Shown in pieces: positions 17,304 to 25,520 of a stretch of DNA of 64,000 bases. Location: assembly GCA_050180485.1 (NCBI GenBank), contig JBFXED010000010.1:1-64000 (forward strand), in the 5' to 3' direction. Below the pieces are notes generated by a model that saw only the letters and a program-made list of their open reading frames with translations, had not been told where the DNA came from and did no database searches. The translations under genes and the position numbers were made by a program. Each line of letters opens with the position of its first letter. The stretch's first letter is position 1. This DNA is from CADEGL01 sp050180485. GTDB taxonomy: Bacteria; Pseudomonadota; Alphaproteobacteria; CADEGL01.

Positions 17304-18286
17304 GATGCGCCTGCCTTCGATTCCGCTTCGGCCTGGGGCACGAGCCGCCGCCAGGCTCTTTTCGCGACCGCGATGATGCCGCCGGGCGCGAACAGGATGA
17401 TCACGAGCACGAGGATGCCAAAGCCGAGTTGTGAGGATTCCAGCAGTCCGCCCAGGAGTTCGGGCGCGATCGTAACCACGATTGCGCCGATGATCGCGCC
17501 GGCCACGGATGTCATGCCGCCCAACGCGATCATGACGAAGTAATAGATCGAATTCCAAATGGTGAAGTCGTCGACCGAGATATAGCCTTTCAGCGGCGCG
17601 TAGAGCACTCCGGCCAATGCACAGAGAAACGACGAATAGGCGAAGGCAAGGATCTTGTAGCGCGTCGGATCGACGCCCAGGGCCCGCGCCGCCAACTCGC
17701 GCTCCCGTATCGCCAGAAGCGCCCGGCCGGGCTTGAGCGAGATAAGGCGGTGTGTGGAATAGATGACGCCGGTGAACACGATCAGGCTGACAATATACCG
17801 GTGCCATTCGGTCGATAGGGAAAATCCAAAGATGTCCGCCGCTGGGATGGTGAGGCCGGCCATCCCGCCCGTGACGTTGCCCCCCAGGCCGATGATCTGA
17901 ACGACGACCATGCCGAAGGCCAGCGTGACAATGGCCAAGTGCAGCCCGGAAAGCCGGAGGGCCGGACCGGCCAGGGCGGTTCCGATCAGCGTCGTCGCGG
18001 CCATCGACGCGATGGCCGCCAGCGGAAAGGGCCACCCCAGGTGGACCAGAGCCATGCCACAGCCATAGGAACCGATCGCGACCAGGGCGGCCGTGCCGAG
18101 CGAGAGCTGCCCCGCCACGCCCGTTAGGACGACCAAGCCGATCGCGACGATCGCATTGATGATCGTGAGATTGGCGAGATAGAGGTAGTAGTCGGGCATG
18201 CGCGTCGCGGCGAGCAGGAGGACGGTTGTATAGGCCCAGATGGGCACCTTGCGGCCGGCCGTCTTCAGGCGCGTCAAGTCAGGCAC
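17300..18286 (-). CDS. livM: Branched-chain-type ABC transporter, permease LivM
   Basis: The 328-residue inner-membrane protein has about nine hydrophobic segments. It carries the LivM-type core TGVAGQLSLGTAALVAIGSYG, followed by LRLSGLHLAIVTLAFG and, before the C-terminus, ALGGMTSVAGAIIGA. The EAA-like cytoplasmic loop ARALGVDPTRYKILAFAYSS contacts the ATPases. It overlaps livH by eight bases and livG by four. It pairs with LivH to form the translocation pore. Confidence 0.92.
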   Translation of the reverse strand: MPDLTRLKTAGRKVPIWAYTTVLLLAATRMPDYYLYLANLTIINAIVAIGLVVLTGVAGQLSLGTAALVAIGSYGCGMALVHLGWPFPLAAIASMAATTLIGTALAGPALRLSGLHLAIVTLAFGMVVVQIIGLGGNVTGGMAGLTIPAADIFGFSLSTEWHRYIVSLIVFTGVIYSTHRLISLKPGRALLAIRERELAARALGVDPTRYKILAFAYSSFLCALAGVLYAPLKGYISVDDFTIWNSIYYFVMIALGGMTSVAGAIIGAIVVTIAPELLGGLLESSQLGFGILVLVIILFAPGGIIAVAKRAWRRLVPQAEAESKAGAS

Positions 18287-19145
18287 GCCACGCCCCCCGC
18301 GTCTGAAACAGGCCCGATGGCCGTATCAGCAGCACGACGATCATCAAGACCAGGCCGACGGAGTCCTGATAGAGCGGCGTCAGCGAGTAGGCCACGCCGC
18401 TTTCCAAGAGGCCGAGCAGCAGTCCGCCGGCAACGGCTCCGAACGGGCTCATCATTCCGCCCAGGACCAGGGCCGCGAAGCCTTTCATGATGACAAGGCC
18501 CATCATGTAGGGGCTGAGAAAGAGGGTCGAAGCCACCAGCATTCCAGTAATTGCGCCGAGCGCGGCCGCCATGGCCCACGCCGTAGAGCCGACCAAACGC
18601 AGGTTTATGCCCAGAAGCTGGGCCAAATTCGGATTCTCGGCCGCGACGCGCATCGAAAGGCCTAGGGTGGTGTAGCGGAGAAACGCGCCGATGATCGACA
18701 CGCCGATGATGCCGGCGGCTATGATGGCCAACTGGTTCGGCGCGACATGCAAGCCGAGTATGGAAACTTGATCGGCCTGGAAGAAGTGGGGGAACACCTT
18801 GGCATCAGGTCCCCAATAGAGTGCCGCGCCGCCGGTAATCACGAGTTTGAGGGCGAGGGAAATGATCGCAAGCCCCTCCTGATCGCGATTACGGAACGGA
18901 TAGATCGCGAGATTGTAGATCGCTGCACCGAAAGCCGCCGCTATAAGGACGGTCGGAAGAATGGAGATCCATAAATTTTGGCCTAAGGCCCCCCAGATTG
19001 CGAAGCAGACGAACGCCATCACCATCGATATTTCGCCCTGGGCGAAATTCAATGTGTTGGTGCTCTTGAGGGTCAGGACGAGCCCTAGCGCAAGCAGCGC
19101 GTAGAGGCTTCCATGCGACATGCCCGCGACGAAATACTCGAACAC
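18279..19145 (-). CDS. livH: Branched-chain-type ABC transporter, permease LivH
   Basis: The 288-residue membrane protein starts MFEYFVAGMSHGSLYALLALG and continues with the LivH motif TNTLNFAQGEISMV. ALVLGGMMSPFGAVAGGLLLG lies near residue 220. About eight transmembrane segments are visible. It is encoded 15 bases after the thiolase-like gene, supporting a common transcript. With livM, livG, livF and the divergent livK the transporter is complete. Confidence 0.92.
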   Translation of the reverse strand: MFEYFVAGMSHGSLYALLALGLVLTLKSTNTLNFAQGEISMVMAFVCFAIWGALGQNLWISILPTVLIAAAFGAAIYNLAIYPFRNRDQEGLAIISLALKLVITGGAALYWGPDAKVFPHFFQADQVSILGLHVAPNQLAIIAAGIIGVSIIGAFLRYTTLGLSMRVAAENPNLAQLLGINLRLVGSTAWAMAAALGAITGMLVASTLFLSPYMMGLVIMKGFAALVLGGMMSPFGAVAGGLLLGLLESGVAYSLTPLYQDSVGLVLMIVVLLIRPSGLFQTRGAWRA

Positions 19146-19160
19146 TCGGATGCCCCGGCT

Positions 19161-20399
19161 CTAAGCCCTGTGCGAGGCGCCACGTTCCTTCGCCAAGATG
19201 GTGACGCTCTGGCATGCTTCCATGCCGCCGAGAGCATGCACAAGTCCAATCTCGGGCGTCTTCACTTGCTTGCCGAGGGCCTGCCCTCGGAGTTGTCGAA
19301 CGTTTTCGAGCACGCTGTCCAATACGCAGGCCACGCCGCACTGGCCAAACGAAAGCCAGCCGCCGTTGGTGTTGGTCGGTAAGCGGCCCGTGAAGCCCGT
19401 CTCGCCCGCCGCGACCAGATCGCCCGCCTCGGGAATTGAGCTAGCGAAGCCAAGCTCGACGATGGAGAGCAGTTCGCTGTGGGCGAAATTGGAAGGCGTT
19501 TGAAGGATGTCGACATCCTGGGGGCCGATCCCGGCCATTTCGTATGCCGCCGCCGCGGCTGCGCGGCATCCCGTCGAGGTGATGTTGGGCAACTGGCCTA
19601 AGAGCACTGGGCTACTGCGCAGAGCCAGACGGTCCGTCAGGTATTCGTGCGTGGAGCACTCGCCGAATCCGCGGATGTAGATCGGAGTCTTGGACATGGA
19701 CCGCGCATCGTCGGCGGATGCGACGATGAAGACACCCGCCTGTCCCGGCGGTCCCCAAGTCGCGCAGTTCCACAAGCGAAGCGGAGACGAGATCATCCGA
19801 GAAGTCAAGACGTCGTCCACCGTGATCCGGCCCAGATGGGCTTTCGCCGCGTAGGGGTGGTGAACGGCCCACTCCTGGCACTGGACGGATACGGCCGCCA
19901 TATGCTGCTCAGTCATCCCGCTTTCGTACATGAGGCGGGAGGCAAGCTGGGCGTAGATCGTCGGGATGATCGGCTCGTAGGGAAGCTCAAACTCAGGATC
20001 GGTGTCGAGGCCGGCGACGAGCGAGATCGGATCCACGAACGCGAGAGAATCGACGCCCAAGCAGAGCACATACTTCGCCGCTCCGGTCGCGATAGCGATC
20101 GTCGCGTGCTTGAGCATGGCGTTCATGCCGGCCGCGTGAATCGTGATTTCGGTCGCATGCTTAGGGGTGATCTTCAGGTAGGAGCAGAAGATGTTGTTCC
20201 ACTGCGGGCGTTGATCCCCGAGCGGTGGCCGCCCGACGAGAACGCCGTCGATCTGGCTTTTCTCGATGCCGGCGTCCTCCAAGGCCATTCGCGTGGCCTC
20301 TCCAGCCAGGCGCAGAGCGGTCTTCGCCTCGCCGCGGCCGCAATAGGCATCGCCGAATCCGACGATCGCCGCTGTTCCTTCTAGCTCGTTATACCGCAT
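19161..20399 (-). CDS. Thiolase-like protein lacking thiolase catalytic residues; probable retro-aldolase subunit
   Basis: The 412-residue protein has the thiolase fold pattern (AAIVGFGD at the N-terminus, DVDILQTPSNF, NGGWLSFGQ, ALGGMEACQSV). However, the usual nucleophilic Cys in the FCSSGLQA-type motif aligns with His88 (IHAAGMNA), the GHP histidine is replaced in SFGQCG, and the C-terminal CxGGG cysteine is Ala in ALGGM. It therefore cannot work as a normal thiolase. Thiolase-like aldolases such as Ltp2, which act with a DUF35 partner in steroid side-chain loss, share this combination. The adjacent DUF35 gene overlaps it by 11 bases. The predicted role is C-C cleavage of a beta-hydroxyacyl-CoA. 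The exact substrate is unknown. Confidence 0.8.
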   Translation of the reverse strand: MRYNELEGTAAIVGFGDAYCGRGEAKTALRLAGEATRMALEDAGIEKSQIDGVLVGRPPLGDQRPQWNNIFCSYLKITPKHATEITIHAAGMNAMLKHATIAIATGAAKYVLCLGVDSLAFVDPISLVAGLDTDPEFELPYEPIIPTIYAQLASRLMYESGMTEQHMAAVSVQCQEWAVHHPYAAKAHLGRITVDDVLTSRMISSPLRLWNCATWGPPGQAGVFIVASADDARSMSKTPIYIRGFGECSTHEYLTDRLALRSSPVLLGQLPNITSTGCRAAAAAAYEMAGIGPQDVDILQTPSNFAHSELLSIVELGFASSIPEAGDLVAAGETGFTGRLPTNTNGGWLSFGQCGVACVLDSVLENVRQLRGQALGKQVKTPEIGLVHALGGMEACQSVTILAKERGASHRA

Positions 20400-20871
20400 G
20401 TGACGACCCCTGAGTGGCGTCTTCAGGTCTGAATTTCGGCAAGACCAGGTCGTCGGCGGTTTTGTGAAAAAACACGCGCACGCGCTGACCGATCTTTATC
20501 GCTTCGAGCGCCTCGCAAACGATCTCCGAGAACATGTGCCAACCCTCGTCGAGTTGGATGATGCCCAACGCTCGGGGTTTCTGGGGGCGAGACCTGTCAA
20601 GAGGAACGTGCTGGATGGAGAACGAGTAGATCGTGCCCAGTCCTTTCGATTGAACCCATTTTAACTTGCTGCTCAGGCACTCGTGACAAACCGCCCGGGG
20701 ATGGAAGACGTTCGTGCTGCAATCCGAGCAAACTTGGTAGAGCAAGGCGCCCTTCGCGCACCCCATCCAATAGGGCGCGGTATCGACCGACCATGTCGGA
20801 TAGATCGTTCCCTTCGAAGTTCGCTCACGCATGACGAAGCGCAATGCGGCGTCATCGACCGGCTCAGCCAT
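20389..20871 (-). CDS. DUF35 zinc-ribbon/OB-fold protein (partner of thiolase-like enzyme)
   Basis: The 160-residue protein has a rubredoxin-like zinc ribbon with Cys48, Cys51, Cys62 and Cys65 (CSDC and CHEC), followed by an OB-fold segment GLGTIYSFSIQHVPL and IGQRVRVFFHK. DUF35 proteins bind acyl-CoA and form complexes with thiolase-like aldolases and synthases. It is the first gene of the DUF35/thiolase/livHMGF operon and overlaps the thiolase-like gene, which strongly suggests a complex between the two. An N-terminal extension of about 35 residues precedes the ribbon. Confidence 0.87.
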   Translation of the reverse strand: MAEPVDDAALRFVMRERTSKGTIYPTWSVDTAPYWMGCAKGALLYQVCSDCSTNVFHPRAVCHECLSSKLKWVQSKGLGTIYSFSIQHVPLDRSRPQKPRALGIIQLDEGWHMFSEIVCEALEAIKIGQRVRVFFHKTADDLVLPKFRPEDATQGSSHAV

Positions 20872-21147
20872 GAAGCACCCATATAGTCTGTTTTGTAATT
20901 GAACGTTAGTTTTGTAGTTAGGGTGCAGTCAAGAAGTTTCGAATTTCCGGGGCGTATGTGCATATAGCGCAAGAGCTGATCGTCCGCGCTGAAAGGCCGA
21001 TTAGATTTATGCCTCACGCCCTTCGAGTTCCCGAGAAAACAAATGGATGATAGAAACAAACGACCGATTGGTATATATATTGCGGTCGTCGCGCATGCGA
21101 CGTGTGGTGTCGTGACAAAAAAAACGGTTTGATCTTGGGAGGTTTAC
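20872..21147. promoter_or_regulatory. Divergent promoter region between the DUF35 operon and livK, with inverted repeat
   Basis: This 276-base AT-richer gap must hold promoters for both operons. It contains a perfect 6-bp inverted repeat with a 4-base centre, CGTCGCGCATGCGACG, at 21087-21102. A CAAAC-core element (ACAAACGA, 21055-21062) is shared with other promoter regions in the window. Strong AT stretches (GGTATATATATTG) lie between the two. Assignment to a regulator is inference. Confidence 0.4.
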
Positions 21148-22344
21148 ATGGAAAGCCAAAGTCGGTTGCCTTCTACTCGTTTCTTACGTTGGATGGGCGG
21201 TATTGGCGTTGGCGTGGCGACGCTGGGCCTGATAGTCGTTTCCGGAGCCGCTGCCCAGGACGCGCCGGGCGTGACGGCGTCCGAGATCGTCGTCGGCACC
21301 CCCATGCCGCTGACCGGGCCGGTGCGTTTGGTGAGTCAGCCGTACGACATAGGCTTGCGGACTGGATTGAAGGAGATCAACGACAAAGGCGGCGTTCAGG
21401 GCAGGAAGATCAGTTTTTCCGTCGAGGACGACGCCTACCAACCGGCCCGCAGCCTCGCGATCGCGAAGAAGCTCATGGACCGTGACAATGTCTTCGCCAT
21501 CTTCGGTTGTTTCGGTACTCCCAACTGCATCACGGTGATGCGCGAGACCGAGCAGAAGGGCGTGCCCCTGTTGACGTATTCGGCGTTGGCTGGCAGCGGT
21601 CCGACCACGTTCGGTCTGACCGCGAGTTACGGTGATGTGTCGTATCAGCTCGTCAAATATTTCGCGAAGCAGCGCGGTTTCAAGAAAATCGGCTTCCTCT
21701 ATCAGAACGACGATTTGGGTGAAAATGCCCGCAAGGGGCTTAAGCGCGGATTGGACGAGGTGGGACTGCCACTGGGTGCGGATGTCGGCTATGACCGCAC
21801 GACGGGTGACTTCACCACCCACATCTTGGCACTTCGCGACGCCAACCCGGACGCCGTTATCGCCATGGGAACGGCGCCCGCGATCGGCGCCGCGATCAAG
21901 AAGGCCAACGAGATCGGATTCAAGCCGGTTTGGAGCACTTATCTGATTGGTGAATCGGCCATCATGACTAAGCTGCTTGGCGATGGGATTAACGGGCTCG
22001 TCTACGCGACCGATACGGAAAGCTTGTATTCGTCGAGTCCCGAAGCCGAACGTGTCAAAGCGCTGATCCAGAAGGCCTCTCCTCCCGACACCGCGATCGA
22101 GGTTCTGACCTTGCAGGGGTATGCGCAAGCCAAGCTGTTCGGAATGGCGCTCGATGTCGCGGGCAAGGATCTGACGCGGGAGAAGTTCTTGAGCGCCCTG
22201 CGAAGCAGGGATTATGACGTCGGTGTCATGAAGCTGAGCTACAAGGACGGCAAGCAAATCGGCGCGGATGCGCTGAAGCTTTATCAATGGGAGGGAGGCA
22301 AACCCAGGCCATTGAGCGACTGGATTCCTATCCCGCGAAACTGA
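21148..22344 (+). CDS. livK: Branched-chain-type ABC transporter substrate-binding protein
   Basis: The 398-residue periplasmic protein has a Sec signal (hydrophobic GIGVGVATLGLIVVSGAAA, cleavage likely after Ala36). A type I periplasmic-binding fold of the leucine/amide family follows: IVVGTPMPLTGPV, GGVQGRKISFSVEDDAYQP, FAIFGCFGTPNC and KIGFLYQNDDLGENARKG. The start follows TGGGAGGTTTAC. It is divergent from the DUF35/thiolase/liv operon and 15 bases upstream of a CoA ligase. It delivers the substrate to LivHM. Its gene neighbours point to a carboxylic or aromatic acid rather than to leucine. Confidence 0.92.
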   Translation: MESQSRLPSTRFLRWMGGIGVGVATLGLIVVSGAAAQDAPGVTASEIVVGTPMPLTGPVRLVSQPYDIGLRTGLKEINDKGGVQGRKISFSVEDDAYQPARSLAIAKKLMDRDNVFAIFGCFGTPNCITVMRETEQKGVPLLTYSALAGSGPTTFGLTASYGDVSYQLVKYFAKQRGFKKIGFLYQNDDLGENARKGLKRGLDEVGLPLGADVGYDRTTGDFTTHILALRDANPDAVIAMGTAPAIGAAIKKANEIGFKPVWSTYLIGESAIMTKLLGDGINGLVYATDTESLYSSSPEAERVKALIQKASPPDTAIEVLTLQGYAQAKLFGMALDVAGKDLTREKFLSALRSRDYDVGVMKLSYKDGKQIGADALKLYQWEGGKPRPLSDWIPIPRN

Positions 22345-22359
22345 AGCGGAGTCTCTCGC

Positions 22360-24006
22360 TTGAGCGAGCAGGCGCATGTGCCGATACCGACGGAAGAGAT
22401 TCGGCACATAGTTCTAGGCGAGGCGCTTGATCAAGCCGCTTCGCATTGGCCGGACGAGATCGGGTGGGTCTTCGAAGACCTGCCCGTTTCGTTCGCCGAG
22501 ATGCATGAACGATCGATCCGAACCGCGCACGGTCTTCTTGCGCTCGGTATAGGCCCCGGCGATACGGTGGCAGCCCTTGCCCCCAACATCCCCGAGTTCG
22601 CTTATCTCCTCTTCGGCGCATCTTTAATCGGTGCAATGATCACGCCGATCAACACACGGTCGAAGTTGGTCGAGATCACCCATTGCCTAGTCCATGGCGA
22701 CGCGAAACTTCTCGTGACCACGGACCTCTTTCTAAAGCAGGACTATCGCGCGATGCTCTTCGAGCTCCTGGGACCCGAAGCGATCTCGCACGATGGAGTT
22801 GTCCAAAGCAAAGTCGCGCCATTGTTGCGTCGGATCGTCGGTTTTCCGGGTTTCTTGGGACCAGGAGCGCTTCCCTATGAAGAGTTCCTATCGCTCGGGG
22901 CGGCGGGCGGCCGGAAACCTCCCCATCCGCCCGCCAAACAAAACTGGCATGATCCCGTTCTCCTCCAGTACACCTCGGGCACGACCGCGCATCCAAAAGG
23001 CGCCCTACTCAATCATTGTATGGTGTTGAACTACGGCATCGGCATCGCGAGGGGCATGGGCGTCTGGGCAGGAGACGCAGTTCTCAATACGCAGCCGTTC
23101 TACCATGTCGGCGGAACATGCGCGGCGCTGCCGCTTCCGCTCAGCCTCAAATGCCGTATGGTGATTCCCCTCTATTACGAACCCGAGCGTGTTCTCGCGC
23201 TTATCGAGCGGGAACGTTGCGTCGCGCGATCCGGCTTCGCATCCATGTACCTCATGGAAATCGCCGCGCCGACCTTCAAGAAGCGCGACATATCGAGCCT
23301 TCGGGCGGCTTGGTACAATGGACCGATTGAACTTCTCGCGCCGGTTCAGAAGGCGACGGGGATTCGCGACTTCATTCAAATCTACGGCGCGACCGAAGGT
23401 GGCGGCACGAATGGCCGGTTGGAAGATCTGCCCGAAGTGCGCGCTCGAAATTGCGGGCGACCCTATCGGGGCACGGAGGTCGGGATCATCAATCTCGAAA
23501 CCGGAGCGTTCGAGCCGCCCGGCGTGACGGGCGAAATCGTTACGCGCGGCTGGATGCAGATGAACGGCTATTACAAACAGCCCGATGAAACCGCCAAGGT
23601 CCTAAGGCCTGACGGATGGCTTCGGATGGGCGACCTCGGCTATTTGGACGAAGAAGGCTTCCTGCATTTTGTCGGACGCGTGAAGAACATGATCCGCGTC
23701 GGAGGCGAAAACGTCTCGGCCGAGGAGGTGGAGGCCTTTCTTCTTAAGCATCCGAAGATCAAGATGGCCGCGGTCATCGGCGTGCCCGACGATCGGCTTC
23801 TGGAGGTTGTCATGGCGATCATACAGATACACCCCGGTCAGAATCTCTCTGCCCAAGACGTGATGGACTATTGTTCCACACAGTTGGCGAATTTTCGGGT
23901 ACCCCGGTATGTCCGGTTCATTGATGAGTGGCCCTTGACGGGAAGTGGAAAGATCCATCATCCGAGCCTGCGGGAACGCTTCGTGCCGACGGTCCAGAAG
24001 GGATAG
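22360..24006 (+). CDS. AMP-binding acyl-CoA ligase
   Basis: The 548-residue ligase has YTSGTTAHPKG near residue 205, YGATEGGG, LRMGDLGYLDEEGFLHFVGR and VGGENVSAEEVE. The catalytic lysine is in TGSGKIHHPS near residue 532. It differs from the two CaiC-like ligases at 3943 and 14205 (VGGENVS rather than RRRGENISS), so it belongs to the general fatty/aryl acid ligase branch. The start is TTG at 22360, 15 bases after livK, with no closer ATG. Co-transcription with the binding protein suggests that it activates the imported compound on entry. Confidence 0.9.
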   Translation: MSEQAHVPIPTEEIRHIVLGEALDQAASHWPDEIGWVFEDLPVSFAEMHERSIRTAHGLLALGIGPGDTVAALAPNIPEFAYLLFGASLIGAMITPINTRSKLVEITHCLVHGDAKLLVTTDLFLKQDYRAMLFELLGPEAISHDGVVQSKVAPLLRRIVGFPGFLGPGALPYEEFLSLGAAGGRKPPHPPAKQNWHDPVLLQYTSGTTAHPKGALLNHCMVLNYGIGIARGMGVWAGDAVLNTQPFYHVGGTCAALPLPLSLKCRMVIPLYYEPERVLALIERERCVARSGFASMYLMEIAAPTFKKRDISSLRAAWYNGPIELLAPVQKATGIRDFIQIYGATEGGGTNGRLEDLPEVRARNCGRPYRGTEVGIINLETGAFEPPGVTGEIVTRGWMQMNGYYKQPDETAKVLRPDGWLRMGDLGYLDEEGFLHFVGRVKNMIRVGGENVSAEEVEAFLLKHPKIKMAAVIGVPDDRLLEVVMAIIQIHPGQNLSAQDVMDYCSTQLANFRVPRYVRFIDEWPLTGSGKIHHPSLRERFVPTVQKG

Positions 24007-24031
24007 CGCCGCCCTTTAGCCGGCGCCTGCA

Positions 24032-25300
24032 TCACACGGCGCCCGATGATTTCATTTTCTGGATATCCCGCGCTCCGTACCCGACTTCACGGAGCAGGCT
24101 GTCGCTGTCCTGACCCAGGGACGGCGCGGGTGTCCGCGAGCCGAAGGTGACTCCGTCGAACCGCAGGGGGCAGGCTATTTCCCGCAGCTTTCCTTCGGCG
24201 GGATCCTCGACGGTGACAACCGTACCGCGGGCGACCGCGTGGGTCGTTTCCAGGGCTTCCTTGATCGTCAGGACCGGCGTGACGCATGCCTCATGGATGG
24301 CGAAGATCTCCATCCATTCCGCCAGCGGCTTGGCGGCGAATTTGCTCGCCAGCAGGCGCCGCAATTCGTCCTCTTCCGCGCCGTCGGCCCATTGCCGGTC
24401 CACCCACTCCTCGATCTGAAGGACCTCGCACAGGGTTTTCCAGAATTTCGGTTCATAGGCGCCGGTCACTAGGTGACGCCCATCTTTCGTCTCGTAAACG
24501 GAATAGAAAGGCTTATCGAACGGCGCGTCGAAGGGGACGTCCACATCCGCGTGCCCCGGCACATTCCAGCGCGCGGTCATGAAGGAGACCCACGAGAAAA
24601 GCCCATCGGCGACGGAAACGTCGATGCTTCTTCCCTTGCCCGTTCGGGAACACTCCAGCAGGCCCGCCAAGATGCCGTTGACCGCCATCAGCCCGCCCGC
24701 GCCGACATCGCCGATGGGAAGCGCGGTCGCGCGCGGACGCGTGGCGGTTCCGTTGGCGTAGTGGAGGACACCCGTAAGGCCCAGATAGTTGAGATCGTGG
24801 GCCGCCAACTGGGCCCAGGGGCCATCCTGGCCGAACCCGGTGATGGCGCAGATGACCAGGCGCGGGTTCCGCGCGTGCAAGGCGGACGCGTCCAGCTTCA
24901 AGCGCGTCATCACGCCGGGACGAAACCCCTCCACGACGACGTCCGCGGTTTCGCAAAGGCGAAGGAACGCCTCGCGGCCGTCGGGATGCTTGAGGTCGAG
25001 CGTTATGCTCTTCTTCCCCCGGTTCAGGGCAAGAAACTGACAGCTTTGCTCACGCACACGAAGGCCGACATGCCGCCAATAGTCACCGGCTCCGGGCTGT
25101 TCGATCTTGATCACCTCTGCACCAAGGTCGGCTAGCATCTGAGTGCAGTAACCGCCAGGCAGAAGCCGGGTTAGATCGAGAATCCGGATGCCACTCAGTG
25201 GGCCGGATGGGATGGAGGTCCGCGCAGAGCTTTTCGACAAAGACCGGCCTCTATGTGGGTTAGAACGAGGCGTCTGCCTTTTTCGAGTCGGATTCCTCAT
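24032..25300 (-). CDS. Class III CoA-transferase (CaiB/BaiF family)
   Basis: The 422-residue protein has the family opening GIRILDLTRLLPGGYCTQMLADLGAEVIKIE (about residues 40-70), followed by LALNRGKKSITLDL, VVVEGFRPGVM, ITGFGQDGP and the active-site region AAHDLNYLGLTGVL with the catalytic aspartate. It moves CoA between acids. A basic tail of about 35 residues precedes the conserved start, and ATG at 25300 follows GGAG; a further upstream start at 25372 is less likely. It converges on the ligase at 22360 and is divergent from the Old Yellow Enzyme gene. It could move CoA from product to new substrate and so save ATP. Confidence 0.9.
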   Translation of the reverse strand: MRNPTRKRQTPRSNPHRGRSLSKSSARTSIPSGPLSGIRILDLTRLLPGGYCTQMLADLGAEVIKIEQPGAGDYWRHVGLRVREQSCQFLALNRGKKSITLDLKHPDGREAFLRLCETADVVVEGFRPGVMTRLKLDASALHARNPRLVICAITGFGQDGPWAQLAAHDLNYLGLTGVLHYANGTATRPRATALPIGDVGAGGLMAVNGILAGLLECSRTGKGRSIDVSVADGLFSWVSFMTARWNVPGHADVDVPFDAPFDKPFYSVYETKDGRHLVTGAYEPKFWKTLCEVLQIEEWVDRQWADGAEEDELRRLLASKFAAKPLAEWMEIFAIHEACVTPVLTIKEALETTHAVARGTVVTVEDPAEGKLREIACPLRFDGVTFGSRTPAPSLGQDSDSLLREVGYGARDIQKMKSSGAV

Positions 25301-25378
25301 GCATCGCTCCAATAGCAGTCGATCTGGGCGGCCCAGCATCGCATTGCGGATTGTCGCTCCGCGCAAAACCAATTAAAA

Positions 25379-25392
25379 CTACCGTTTGGTAG
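25379..25392. promoter_or_regulatory. Inverted repeat CTACCgtttGGTAG in divergent promoter
   Basis: CTACCGTTTGGTAG is a perfect 5-bp inverted repeat around GTTT, between the CoA-transferase and Old Yellow Enzyme genes. On the minus strand the core reads CAAAC, as at the operator candidate at 3872-3887. A regulatory role is inferred from position and symmetry only. Confidence 0.4.
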
Positions 25393-25520
25393 GATAAGGC
25401 AACCAGCCGGATGAAGCCAGTAACCTTGCGTTTCCGGCCGGCCTGCGCACGTTTAGTCGGACGCTGTACCGAACTTCGTGCGGATCGCCTCAACCGATTT
25501 GAACGCCGGAGATGTTGCGG

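Noticed and set aside
17304..18035. Upstream extension of the livG frame
   Set aside because: It lies wholly over livM on the same strand in another frame; livG starts at the ATGA overlap at 17303.
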